A stretch of DNA of 64,000 nt. It comes from Leadbetterella sp035299025. GTDB lineage: Bacteria > Bacteroidota > Bacteroidia > Cytophagales > Spirosomataceae. Within the stretch, counting starts at the first letter, position 1; the number at the start of each line of letters is the position of its first letter. The stretch lies in assembly GCA_035299025.1 (NCBI GenBank), contig DATGXK010000014.1, forward strand, positions 254,494 to 318,493, read 5' to 3'. The translations under genes were made by a program, and so were the position numbers. Below, piece by piece: positions 16,569 to 24,359 of the stretch. A model generated the notes under the pieces. That model had not been told where the DNA came from. It saw only the letters and a list, made by a program, of their open reading frames with translations, and searched no databases.

Positions 16569-17936
16569 ATGAAAACCCAAAATAAGATAATTCTTTTACT
16601 GTCAGCTATATTACTCAGTTTTATCTTGGTATTTGGTGGTTTTATTTACTATACTTTTACACAATATTCATATCAAGATTTCCACGAAAGGCTACACATT
16701 AGAGCGGTTACTACCGCCAAAATTCAACTGGAATACCATAGAGAGGGCAGTTATTTGAAGTCTTTTAAGGCTGAATATCTCGAAAAACTGGCCAACGAAA
16801 AGGATTATATTTTTGCGATAGATACTTTAAAAAACCTTGAGAGATTATCGCATCAATTAAATGTAAGTTCTGCTTTTTTGAGAGAGGCTACTCAAAAAAA
16901 GGAATCCTATTTCAATAAAAATGGGATTTTTTATACAGGCATAAACTACGAAGTAGAAGGTAAGAATTATTTGGTTATCGTCTCTGCCGAAAATTATTAC
17001 AACACACACCATGTGGTTTTTTTACGTCAGCTGCTTATCGGAGCGTTTGTTATTTCGTTGCTTTTGGTGTTTTTTGTTTCGTATTGGTTTTCATTAAAAA
17101 TCACGAAGCCTTTGAAGGAAATCATGGGCAATATAAACAAAATAGGTACTGATAATCTTTACGTTAGACTGGAAGACAACAATCAAAATCACGAGCTGGG
17201 TAGTTTGATTCTGACCTTCAATCAGATGTTGGATAGGCTTGAAACTTCCTTTGAGGCTCAGAACAATTTTGTTTCAAATGCCTCTCATGAGCTTCGAACT
17301 CCACTGACCACCATTATAGCCGAGGCAGATCTTTCTCTCAGCCGAAAAAGAGACGCAGTAAGGTACGAGGACTCTCTCAAAGTTATACTCAGCGAAGCTG
17401 AGAAACTCAACACCAAAACGCAGGCTTTACTATTTCTCGCACAAACAGGTTTCAAGGGGAAGGAACTTCATTTTGAGACCGTAAGAATTGACGAATTGCT
17501 ACTCGAATGCAAACAGACTATAGACAAAATCCACCCAAATAACCACTTGGTTCTTAATTTTTCTTCGTTGCCCGAAAACCCCGAAAACCTCCTCATCAAT
17601 GCCAACCAGCAGTTGCTATTGTTAGCTATTTCAAACATCATCAGTAATGGCATCAAGTATTCTCAAAATCAGCCTGTAATAGTGAAAGTTCAGTCAGTAC
17701 AGGATGCTATAAAGCTGACTATAAGTGACTTAGGAATAGGAATACCGGACAAAGAACTGCCATATATCTATGACCCTTTCTTCAGGGCTTCCAATACCTC
17801 CAACTTCGAAGGCTATGGCATCGGGCTTCCTTTGGCTCGTAATATCATCCGTATTCACAAGGGAGAAATGAGCGTTTACGCCAATATTCCGTCTGGGGTA
17901 GTGGTGGAAATTAGAATCCCGTTAAAACAAGATTAG
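16569..17936 (+). CDS. Membrane sensor histidine kinase
   Basis: A 455-residue kinase from the ATG at 16569, where the first membrane helix follows at once; a GTG at 16533 would add 12 residues. Order: membrane helix (about 6-28), a periplasmic sensor of about 120 residues, a second membrane helix (about 155-177), HAMP, the H box NFVSNASHELRTPLTT with phosphorylated His240, and an ATPase domain with N box (NIISNGIKYS), G1 (LGIGIPDKELP), F (FFRAS) and G2 (YGIGLPLARNI) boxes. It pairs with the OmpR-type regulator just upstream. The sensor region has no recognised ligand-binding family. Confidence 0.93.
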   Translation: MKTQNKIILLLSAILLSFILVFGGFIYYTFTQYSYQDFHERLHIRAVTTAKIQLEYHREGSYLKSFKAEYLEKLANEKDYIFAIDTLKNLERLSHQLNVSSAFLREATQKKESYFNKNGIFYTGINYEVEGKNYLVIVSAENYYNTHHVVFLRQLLIGAFVISLLLVFFVSYWFSLKITKPLKEIMGNINKIGTDNLYVRLEDNNQNHELGSLILTFNQMLDRLETSFEAQNNFVSNASHELRTPLTTIIAEADLSLSRKRDAVRYEDSLKVILSEAEKLNTKTQALLFLAQTGFKGKELHFETVRIDELLLECKQTIDKIHPNNHLVLNFSSLPENPENLLINANQQLLLLAISNIISNGIKYSQNQPVIVKVQSVQDAIKLTISDLGIGIPDKELPYIYDPFFRASNTSNFEGYGIGLPLARNIIRIHKGEMSVYANIPSGVVVEIRIPLKQD

Positions 17937-18077
17937 AATACAATTAAAATCGTTTTAGAGCCACTTTTACCCAAACGATTCTTACTTCTAAGGCGTTATT
18001 TTTACGCTTATCAAAGCAGAAATTTGCTTTTCTGAACTTTGATTTGAAAAATAATTCCTTTAAATAGTACCAATATA

Positions 18078-19646
18078 ATGTCAAAAATTTTTCAAAACTT
18101 CAAATATGACCTACCTGCAGGTTTGGTTGTATTTTTGGTTGCACTTCCCCTTTGTTTGGGTATTTCTTTGGCCTCTGGGGCACCGTTTTTTAGTGGAATC
18201 ATTGCCGGAATCATCGGTGGAATGGTTATTGGATCTATTAGTAACAGTAACCTGAGCGTTAGTGGACCAGCGGCTGGACTGGTAGCTGTGGTATTGGCGG
18301 CCATTAGCAGCCTAGGCTCTTTTGATGCTTTTTTGGTAGCGGTAGTTCTATCGGGTTTGATGCAAGTAGTTTTAGGCCTTCTAAAAGCCGGAGTTATAGC
18401 CAATTATTTTCCTTCAAATGTCATCAAAGGGATGCTCTCTGGTATTGGAGTCATCATTATTCTGAAACAAATACCACACGCTTTGGGATATGACCGCGAC
18501 AATGAAGGTGATTTTGCGTTTTTGCAGCTCGACGGCGAAAATTCCATTACAAGTTTGTTTTCGGCTGTTCACCACATAGACCTTGGTGCCACTCTTATAG
18601 CCATTATTGGTCTTGTCGTTATTTTGCTTTTTGAGACCAAGCCATTCAAGAAAATATCGAAGATTGTTCCGGGTGGCTTGGCTGCCGTAATTGTTAGTGT
18701 TTTGGTGAGTGAGTTGATTTTCAAGAATTTTCCTATGCTTGCCATTGCATCTTCGCACTTGGTAAATATTCCTGTTCCTTCTACAACTGAGGAGTTTAAG
18801 GCTCTTATTACTTTCCCTGACTTTAGTAACATCACCAGTACGCCAGTCTGGATAGTGGCTCTGACCATCACAGCAGTAGCTTCTATTGAAACTTTACTTT
18901 GTATTGAAGCCATTGACAAGTTGGATCCTGAGAAACGAATTACAAGTACAAATAGAGAGCTCATTGCTCAGGGTATTGGAAATACCCTTTCAGGGCTTAT
19001 AGGCGGCCTACCCATCACCAGTGTGATTGTAAGAAGTAGTGCCAACCTCAATGCCAACGCAAAGACCAAAATGTCTACCATTTTCCACGGGTTTTTGCTT
19101 CTTGCAAGCGTTTTGTTAATTCCAACTTTACTCAATAAAATTCCGCTTGCCGCCTTGGCTTCTATTCTGTTATTCACTGGGTATAAACTGGCCAAGCCGA
19201 GTATTTTTATGTCTATGTTTAAAAACGGAAAATACCAATGGATTCCTTTTGTGGTAACGGTGCTGGCCGTGGTATTCCTCGATTTATTAAAGGGAGTAGG
19301 TATCGGTCTTATGGTGAGCGTGGTTTATATTCTTTTAGGAAATCTCAAAAACTCTTATTATTTCCATAAGGAAGAATACGAAGTAGGTGAAACCATCAAG
19401 ATAAGACTTTCGGAGGAGGTCTCTTTTCTCAACAAAGCTAGCCTAAGAGAGACCCTAGATCACTTGCCAGAAGAGAGTAAAGTGGTGATAGACGCCACCA
19501 GTACTACCTATATAGATTTTGATGTAATAGAGCTTATAAAGGAATTTAAAGAAATAAAAGCTCCTCTAAAAAACATTGATTGTGAGTTAGTTAACTTTAA
19601 AGAAATATACAAAATACATAACACATTTGTTTCTTCAGCACATTGA
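18078..19646 (+). CDS. SulP-family anion (probable bicarbonate) transporter
   Basis: A 522-residue inner-membrane protein. About a dozen hydrophobic segments fill residues 10-425, opening with the SulP signature DLPAGLVVFLVALPLCLGIS and containing LSVSGPAAGLVAVVLAA. The cytoplasmic C terminus (about 440-520) is a STAS domain. SulP carriers move sulfate, bicarbonate and other anions. Two beta-carbonic anhydrase genes lie directly downstream (19 bp, then 43 bp), which points to Na+-coupled or proton-coupled bicarbonate uptake in the manner of BicA rather than sulfate transport. ATG start. Confidence 0.92.
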   Translation: MSKIFQNFKYDLPAGLVVFLVALPLCLGISLASGAPFFSGIIAGIIGGMVIGSISNSNLSVSGPAAGLVAVVLAAISSLGSFDAFLVAVVLSGLMQVVLGLLKAGVIANYFPSNVIKGMLSGIGVIIILKQIPHALGYDRDNEGDFAFLQLDGENSITSLFSAVHHIDLGATLIAIIGLVVILLFETKPFKKISKIVPGGLAAVIVSVLVSELIFKNFPMLAIASSHLVNIPVPSTTEEFKALITFPDFSNITSTPVWIVALTITAVASIETLLCIEAIDKLDPEKRITSTNRELIAQGIGNTLSGLIGGLPITSVIVRSSANLNANAKTKMSTIFHGFLLLASVLLIPTLLNKIPLAALASILLFTGYKLAKPSIFMSMFKNGKYQWIPFVVTVLAVVFLDLLKGVGIGLMVSVVYILLGNLKNSYYFHKEEYEVGETIKIRLSEEVSFLNKASLRETLDHLPEESKVVIDATSTTYIDFDVIELIKEFKEIKAPLKNIDCELVNFKEIYKIHNTFVSSAH

Positions 19647-19665
19647 TAAAAGATAAAAAATAAAT

Positions 19666-20349
19666 ATGAAAACACAGTCGAAAGAGATACAGCAGAATAC
19701 AACTCCAAGAATGGCTTTGGAGATTTTGAAAGATGGCAATGAGCGTTTTGTTAGAAATTATAAGGCCAACCGAAATTTGCTACAGCAAGTAAACGATACC
19801 AGAGATGGTCAGTGGCCTTTTGCCACCATATTAAGCTGTATAGATAGCCGAACGTCTGCCGAGTTGATTTTTGATCAAGGCCTTGGTGATATATTCTCGG
19901 TAAGAGTAGCTGGAAATATAGTGAATACCGACATACTTGGTAGCATGGAGTTTGCCTGTAAAATAGCTGGTTCTAAGCTCATTGTGGTTTTGGGGCATAC
20001 CAAATGTGGAGCAGTAAAAGGTGCCTGTGATCACGTAGAAATGGGAAATTTGACGGAATTGTTGTCGAAGTTGCAACCAGCCGTATATGCTGAAAAGGAG
20101 ACATTGAAAGACAGAAACTCCAAAAATGCGGCTTTTGTAGAAAATGTAGCCAAAATAAATACCAAGAGAAGTGTAAGGAGCATTATTGAAAGGAGCTTCA
20201 TATTGGAGCAGATGCTGGAGAATGGAGAAATAGGCATAGTGGGAGCTAATTATGACGTAGAAAGCGGAATAGTGGAGTTTTATGAAGACACACTTTACAT
20301 AAAGGATGCTGCGAGCCCAGAATTTTCGGTTGCGGATTTGAGGCATTAA
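19666..20349 (+). CDS. Beta-carbonic anhydrase
   Basis: A 227-residue beta-class enzyme that interconverts CO2 and bicarbonate. The zinc site is complete: Cys58 with the Asp60/Arg62 dyad (CIDSRTSAE), His111 and Cys114 (LGHTKCGAVKGA). RVAGNIVNTDILGSMEFA is the conserved substrate-pocket region. No signal peptide, so it acts in the cytoplasm. It follows the SulP transporter by 19 bp and precedes a second anhydrase, as an inorganic-carbon supply operon. It is more similar to the longer bacterial clade than to its neighbour. Confidence 0.94.
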   Translation: MKTQSKEIQQNTTPRMALEILKDGNERFVRNYKANRNLLQQVNDTRDGQWPFATILSCIDSRTSAELIFDQGLGDIFSVRVAGNIVNTDILGSMEFACKIAGSKLIVVLGHTKCGAVKGACDHVEMGNLTELLSKLQPAVYAEKETLKDRNSKNAAFVENVAKINTKRSVRSIIERSFILEQMLENGEIGIVGANYDVESGIVEFYEDTLYIKDAASPEFSVADLRH

Positions 20350-20392
20350 AAAAAAGGTTGAGACGGCTCTGGATTTTTTAAAAACAAATAAA

Positions 20393-21025
20393 ATGGATTC
20401 GATTAATAGACTGCTCGCAAACAATAAGATATGGGCTGCAGAAAAGGTAGCCAAGAATCCATCCTTTTTTAGTAATCTTCAGCATATTCAATCTCCTGAT
20501 TTTTTATGGATTGGATGCAGCGACAGTCGTGTTCCGGCTGATCAGGTTTCGGGCACCCAGCCAGGTGAGATTTTTGTTCAAAGAAACATAGCCAATATGG
20601 TGGTCCATACCGACCTCAATTTATTGGCAGTGCTGGAGTACGCCGTTAATTATTTAAAGGTAAAGCACATCATTGTTTGCGGCCACTATAATTGTGGAGG
20701 AGTAAAGGCGGCCATGTCGCATAGTAATTATGGCATAATCAATAAATGGATTAGAAATATAAAGGATGTTTACCGATTGCACAGAGATGAACTGAATGCC
20801 TACAAAGACGAGGATTCAAGGCTGAATCGACTGGTAGAGCTCAATGTGATCGAACAAGTGACCAATCTGGCCAAAACCAGCATTATTCAGAAAGCTTGGA
20901 AAAACGAACAAAGGCCGCACTTGCATGGCTGGGTTTATGGTTTATCTGATGGTCTTGTAACACCGTTGATAGACATGACACATAAAGCACACATTGACGA
21001 GATCTACGAATTTGATGATATTTGA
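20393..21025 (+). CDS. can: Beta-carbonic anhydrase (Can-type)
   Basis: A 210-residue cytoplasmic beta-carbonic anhydrase of the Can clade. Zinc ligands are Cys42 (GCSDSRVPAD, with Asp44 and Arg46), His98 and Cys101 (CGHYNCGGVKAAM). FVQRNIANMVVHTDLN and the C-terminal LHGWVYGLSDGLV match that clade. It is the last gene of the SulP/carbonic anhydrase run and its stop codon lies at the foot of a long bidirectional terminator. Having two anhydrases with one transporter suggests a division of labour, but the sequence does not say which. Confidence 0.94.
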   Translation: MDSINRLLANNKIWAAEKVAKNPSFFSNLQHIQSPDFLWIGCSDSRVPADQVSGTQPGEIFVQRNIANMVVHTDLNLLAVLEYAVNYLKVKHIIVCGHYNCGGVKAAMSHSNYGIINKWIRNIKDVYRLHRDELNAYKDEDSRLNRLVELNVIEQVTNLAKTSIIQKAWKNEQRPHLHGWVYGLSDGLVTPLIDMTHKAHIDEIYEFDDI

Positions 21026-21066
21026 AACGAAAAATCCCGCAGAGATATCTGCGGGATTTTTCGTTT
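21025..21066. terminator. Bidirectional rho-independent terminator
   Basis: A 19-bp perfect stem (core ATCCCGCAGA/TCTGCGGGAT) with a GATA loop, A-rich on one side and T-rich on the other. It overlaps the last base of the can stop codon and reaches into the stop codon of the convergent M61 peptidase, so one hairpin serves both genes. Confidence 0.93.
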
Positions 21067-22597
21067 ATTGAGCTTTCATATTTACACTCCAAGCCTCAAA
21101 AAGTTTCTTCTGCACATCGCTTGGGTTTTCTATTTTGGTTATTTCAACCCTCTGCTTTCCCGGTCTTTTGTAGCTGAGGCCTATTTTTCCGAGATATTCC
21201 TCGTGAGGGAGTGGCTCATTGTTTACGATATACTTATTTGTAAAATCCTTAATTTCGGGGAAAGTTATGGCTGCTAGGTCTTCAAAGAATGTTTTTTCGT
21301 TGAATGGATTTCCTTTTCCATATTTTTTGATAAGATTTAGCAGAACTTCCCTAAGGCCAAATTTACCGTTTGACAATTCCAAAATTCTTATGTCCAGATA
21401 GCTCGCTGTAAGAGCACCTTTGTAATAAATATTACCATATTGTTGTGCTCCATCGCCGCCATTGAACGACTCGTCAGCGATTTTCTTTAGACTCCAGTCT
21501 GGTTTAAAGTAATTTTCGCTCACTATCACTTTTTGTTTGAGTCCGTTATTGATGTATTCATCCAAGGTTGTTACTCCACCTCTAAACAACTGCACATGCG
21601 ACGCCCACTCAGTAACACCCTCATAGAGCCACAAATGTTGCGACGGCGTAGGTTTTTCGAAGTTAAAGGATTCTATTATTTCCGAATGAATGTTTAAGGG
21701 AGTTATAACATGGAAAAACTCGTGAGAGGCGATATCCACCACAGACTTTAGAAATGCCGGCGTTGGTTCTTCTTCGCCAATCACATACTCTGAGCTATAA
21801 GAATGTTCCCATGCACCCGTTACACCACTTGGGTCTTGTAGAAAGTAAAACAAGAAGGTGTAGTTATCCACGGGCAGTTTAATGAGGAATTTCTCCGCAG
21901 CCTGCAGCATTTGTGTCATTTCTTTCAATAGCATTTCGGAGTTTATCTTACCATTCTCAGAAAACGTATAGATTCTCACCGGTGTATCGGCTATTTTGGT
22001 TTCGGCGAAAGAAAGTTTGCCAGACATTATTGGCGAATCGACCAAATGGTCAAAGTCTTCGGCCAGATAATAGCCGTTTTGCTCTTTCAGAGCGGTGCCG
22101 GTTTTCCAGCCTTCTTTTCCGTGTATCCTTATGCCCACTGGGTGGTTTTGCATTCCTTTAAAGTATCCACTAAGGGTGTGTGCGTTTACAAGTACATTGT
22201 CTCGTTCTATAGAGCTACCGGCCATCATGTAAATAGGTAATTCAGGCAATTTGGTATCAAAAGTCTCAGCTACTTTATAATGCAGGCTTTTCACTTTTTG
22301 AGGCTTAGCGATAATGTATTGATTGGGAGCCTTAAACTCCGTTTTGAGTAATTTGCCCTTTTTGTCGTATGCCTCAAAACCGCTTACCAACCGGCCGATG
22401 TTCATAGTTTGGTAAGTTCCCGGTGCAGTGGCCGGAAATTGGAAAATATTCTGTTTTTTGGAAAGTTTTTGAGGAACCTCTAGTTTCACAAAGAAAGTGT
22501 CAGGGTTTTGTTTGACATCAACATCTATCAAGATAGGTTGCTGAGCCTGTGCTATTGATGCCACCAAAAGGCATATAAAAAGCGTTGTTTTTTTCAT
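21065..22597 (-). CDS. Secreted M61-family metallopeptidase
   Basis: A 510-residue peptidase from the ATG at 22597, which opens a signal peptide MKKTTLFICLLVASIAQAQ; the frame extends 13 residues further but without use. Zinc motif HEFFH is at residues 292-296, followed by a third-ligand candidate in LYEGVTEWAS. The N-terminal beta-rich domain and the central thermolysin-like domain fit the glycyl aminopeptidase family. The PDZ domain common in M61 proteins is not visible. Probably periplasmic or surface peptide turnover. It ends at the shared terminator and diverges from the subunit gene at 22929. Confidence 0.88.
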   Translation of the reverse strand: MKKTTLFICLLVASIAQAQQPILIDVDVKQNPDTFFVKLEVPQKLSKKQNIFQFPATAPGTYQTMNIGRLVSGFEAYDKKGKLLKTEFKAPNQYIIAKPQKVKSLHYKVAETFDTKLPELPIYMMAGSSIERDNVLVNAHTLSGYFKGMQNHPVGIRIHGKEGWKTGTALKEQNGYYLAEDFDHLVDSPIMSGKLSFAETKIADTPVRIYTFSENGKINSEMLLKEMTQMLQAAEKFLIKLPVDNYTFLFYFLQDPSGVTGAWEHSYSSEYVIGEEEPTPAFLKSVVDIASHEFFHVITPLNIHSEIIESFNFEKPTPSQHLWLYEGVTEWASHVQLFRGGVTTLDEYINNGLKQKVIVSENYFKPDWSLKKIADESFNGGDGAQQYGNIYYKGALTASYLDIRILELSNGKFGLREVLLNLIKKYGKGNPFNEKTFFEDLAAITFPEIKDFTNKYIVNNEPLPHEEYLGKIGLSYKRPGKQRVEITKIENPSDVQKKLFEAWSVNMKAQ

Positions 22598-22928
22598 TTT
22601 ATGAGATTTAAATAAAGTGCGATGCAAAGGTATCAAAATTTGGGAATTGCCTCCTCATTGCGTTATTATTTGTTTGGAGACCCAATTTCTCAAAAAGAAT
22701 ATAATAAAGCAAGAAGAGGTTTTCTCGGAATAATCCTATTGTTTTTAAAACAGTAGTTAGAAAAAACCACACTTTCTAGGTCATTTACTTTTATAAAATT
22801 TTGTGATTTGTCGCCCTTTAATAACGAAAAAACTTATTTAGTGGCTACATTTTCAGATGTTTGGCATAGAAATTGCAATCCAAAATTTCGTACTACTTAA
22901 CATCAAAAAATTATTATTATTTAAAAAA
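22598..22928. promoter_or_regulatory. Divergent intergenic region
   Basis: About 330 bases between the M61 peptidase and the first pilus-like subunit, so promoters for both must lie here. I found no exact match to the Bacteroidota TAnnTTTG element at a good spacing, and no repeat or RNA motif. Confidence 0.5.
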
Positions 22929-23507
22929 ATGAAAGCAAACAATTCTATTAAGGTTACAATTTTGGCATTGGCATTTGGTGCTTTTTCAGCTACCGCTCAA
23001 GACAAGAACACAGACAAGCATACGATTGACATTAAAATTCCAGAGGTAGCAATTCTTGACTTAGAAACTACTGGTCAATCAGGAGTTATTGCACTAGAGG
23101 GAACCGCTCCAACAGAGGCTGGTAATGCCCTAGATTTTTCTAAGGCTACAAATTCGGAGCTTTGGATTAACTATTCTTCTATTATCGGTAAAAGGAGCGA
23201 ACCAACAAGAGAGGTAACTGTTCAGATTACTACTGGAGATGTTCCGAGCGGTATGGAAATTTTGGTAGAGGCCGCAAAAGATGCTGGAAAAGGCGAAGGT
23301 ACAGTAGGAACCCCAGCCGGACAATTGAAGCTAAGTACTTCGGCTCAAAAAATTATTACGGGTGTGGGTAGTGTTTACACCGGAAACGGTGCAAATGCTG
23401 GTCATAATCTTACCTACAAGATGCAGTTGGCCACTGGTAAATATGGCGATATTGATTTTGATCAAACAGGCAGTATTACTGTTACTTACACATTGTCAGA
23501 CAATTGA
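22929..23507 (+). CDS. Secreted pilin-like subunit 1 (probable major subunit)
   Basis: A 192-residue protein from the ATG at 22929, which opens a normal signal peptide ending ATAQ; a more distant in-frame start at 22857 would add 24 residues. The mature domain is beta-rich and Thr/Gly-rich. Key blocks are IKIPEVAILDLE near its N terminus, PTEAGNA, GNGANAGHNLTYKMQL and the C-terminal strand TVTYTLSDN. The same blocks recur in the subunit at 27041, and the last one also at 27590. A strong hairpin follows the gene, then chaperone-like and usher-like genes. That fits the major subunit of a surface fibre. Family assignment by name is not possible here. Confidence 0.72.
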   Translation: MKANNSIKVTILALAFGAFSATAQDKNTDKHTIDIKIPEVAILDLETTGQSGVIALEGTAPTEAGNALDFSKATNSELWINYSSIIGKRSEPTREVTVQITTGDVPSGMEILVEAAKDAGKGEGTVGTPAGQLKLSTSAQKIITGVGSVYTGNGANAGHNLTYKMQLATGKYGDIDFDQTGSITVTYTLSDN

Positions 23508-23519
23508 TTCGAACTTATA

Positions 23520-23557
23520 AAGGTTTTCCTTCCCATATATGTTGGAGGGAAAACCTT
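23520..23557 (+). terminator. Attenuator-like hairpin after subunit 1
   Basis: AAGGTTTTCCTTCC pairs with GGAGGGAAAACCTT (14 pairs, one G-T) around a 10-base loop. It is not followed by a T run. It sits between the first subunit and the chaperone-like gene, so partial termination or RNA protection would raise the first gene's product over the rest. Confidence 0.65.
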
Positions 23558-23573
23558 ATTAATATGTGCAAAT

Positions 23574-24356
23574 ATGAAAAACCTAATAATCGCAATACTT
23601 TTTATTCTAACGGTAAATCAGGTGGCGAATGCCTCTGTCATAATCTCCAACGGACTCACACACAACCTCGACCTGTCGAGTAAAACTATCAAAGACGGCA
23701 AAGTTGTCCTCAAAAATATTGGTAATAAGTCGCAGTCTATTAAGATATATTTCAACGATTTGGTGTCTGATTGCAGCGGTAAAATTGATTATGTCAAAGC
23801 CGGCGAAAATCTTGAATCTCTTTATCCTTTTGTGAGCGTAAATACCTCGGATTATACGCTACAACCAGGAGAGGAGTACGAGCTCAGTTACAGAGTAGAT
23901 TTAACCAAGAATTCCCTAGAAAATGGTTCTTTGTGGGTTTTATTGATGGTAGAAGTGGTAGATCCCATTTCAAAATCAAGTAGTCAAGGCTTTGAGATAG
24001 GTTCAAAAATCAGGTATGCGGTTCAGCTAATCGCCAACATAGGCCAGAAAAATGCCGAAGCTATCAGTTTTTCGAATGTCAAAATTGGAAAAGATATCAA
24101 CGACCAAAGGATACTAGAAGCCGCCGTAAAAAATGACGGAAAGTATATGGCTATTCCTGTTGTGAATATTCAGATTTTCGATGACAAGGGGCAAAAAGTA
24201 AAGGACTTGGCAGTGCCTTCAAAGAAAATATATCCACGAAACTGTCAAAACTTTGTTTTGCCTTTGGCAGACCTACCAAAGGGTAAATATCAAGCTGTAT
24301 TGCTCGCAGAATATCTAGAGGAAAGTATCGGTGTTAATATCGATCTAGAAATTTAG
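23574..24356 (+). CDS. Periplasmic chaperone-like protein of the pilus-like locus
   Basis: A 260-residue protein with signal peptide (1-20, ending VANA) and no membrane anchor. Two immunoglobulin-like beta domains can be inferred. The first (about 22-130) has KVVLKNIGNKSQSIKIYF and TLQPGEEYELSYRVDL. The second (about 145-260) has EAAVKNDGKYMAIPVVNIQIF and closes with PKGKYQAVLLAEYLE. Size, two-domain layout and position between a subunit and an usher-like gene match periplasmic chaperones of chaperone-usher pathways, though I see no classical PapD motif. A resemblance to DUF916-type proteins of WxL loci is the alternative. Confidence 0.6.
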   Translation: MKNLIIAILFILTVNQVANASVIISNGLTHNLDLSSKTIKDGKVVLKNIGNKSQSIKIYFNDLVSDCSGKIDYVKAGENLESLYPFVSVNTSDYTLQPGEEYELSYRVDLTKNSLENGSLWVLLMVEVVDPISKSSSQGFEIGSKIRYAVQLIANIGQKNAEAISFSNVKIGKDINDQRILEAAVKNDGKYMAIPVVNIQIFDDKGQKVKDLAVPSKKIYPRNCQNFVLPLADLPKGKYQAVLLAEYLEESIGVNIDLEI

Positions 24357-24359
24357 ACC

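Noticed and set aside
19831..20454. A 207-codon minus-strand frame opposite the first carbonic anhydrase
   Set aside because: The plus strand has an intact enzyme with all zinc ligands; the opposite frame is a shadow.
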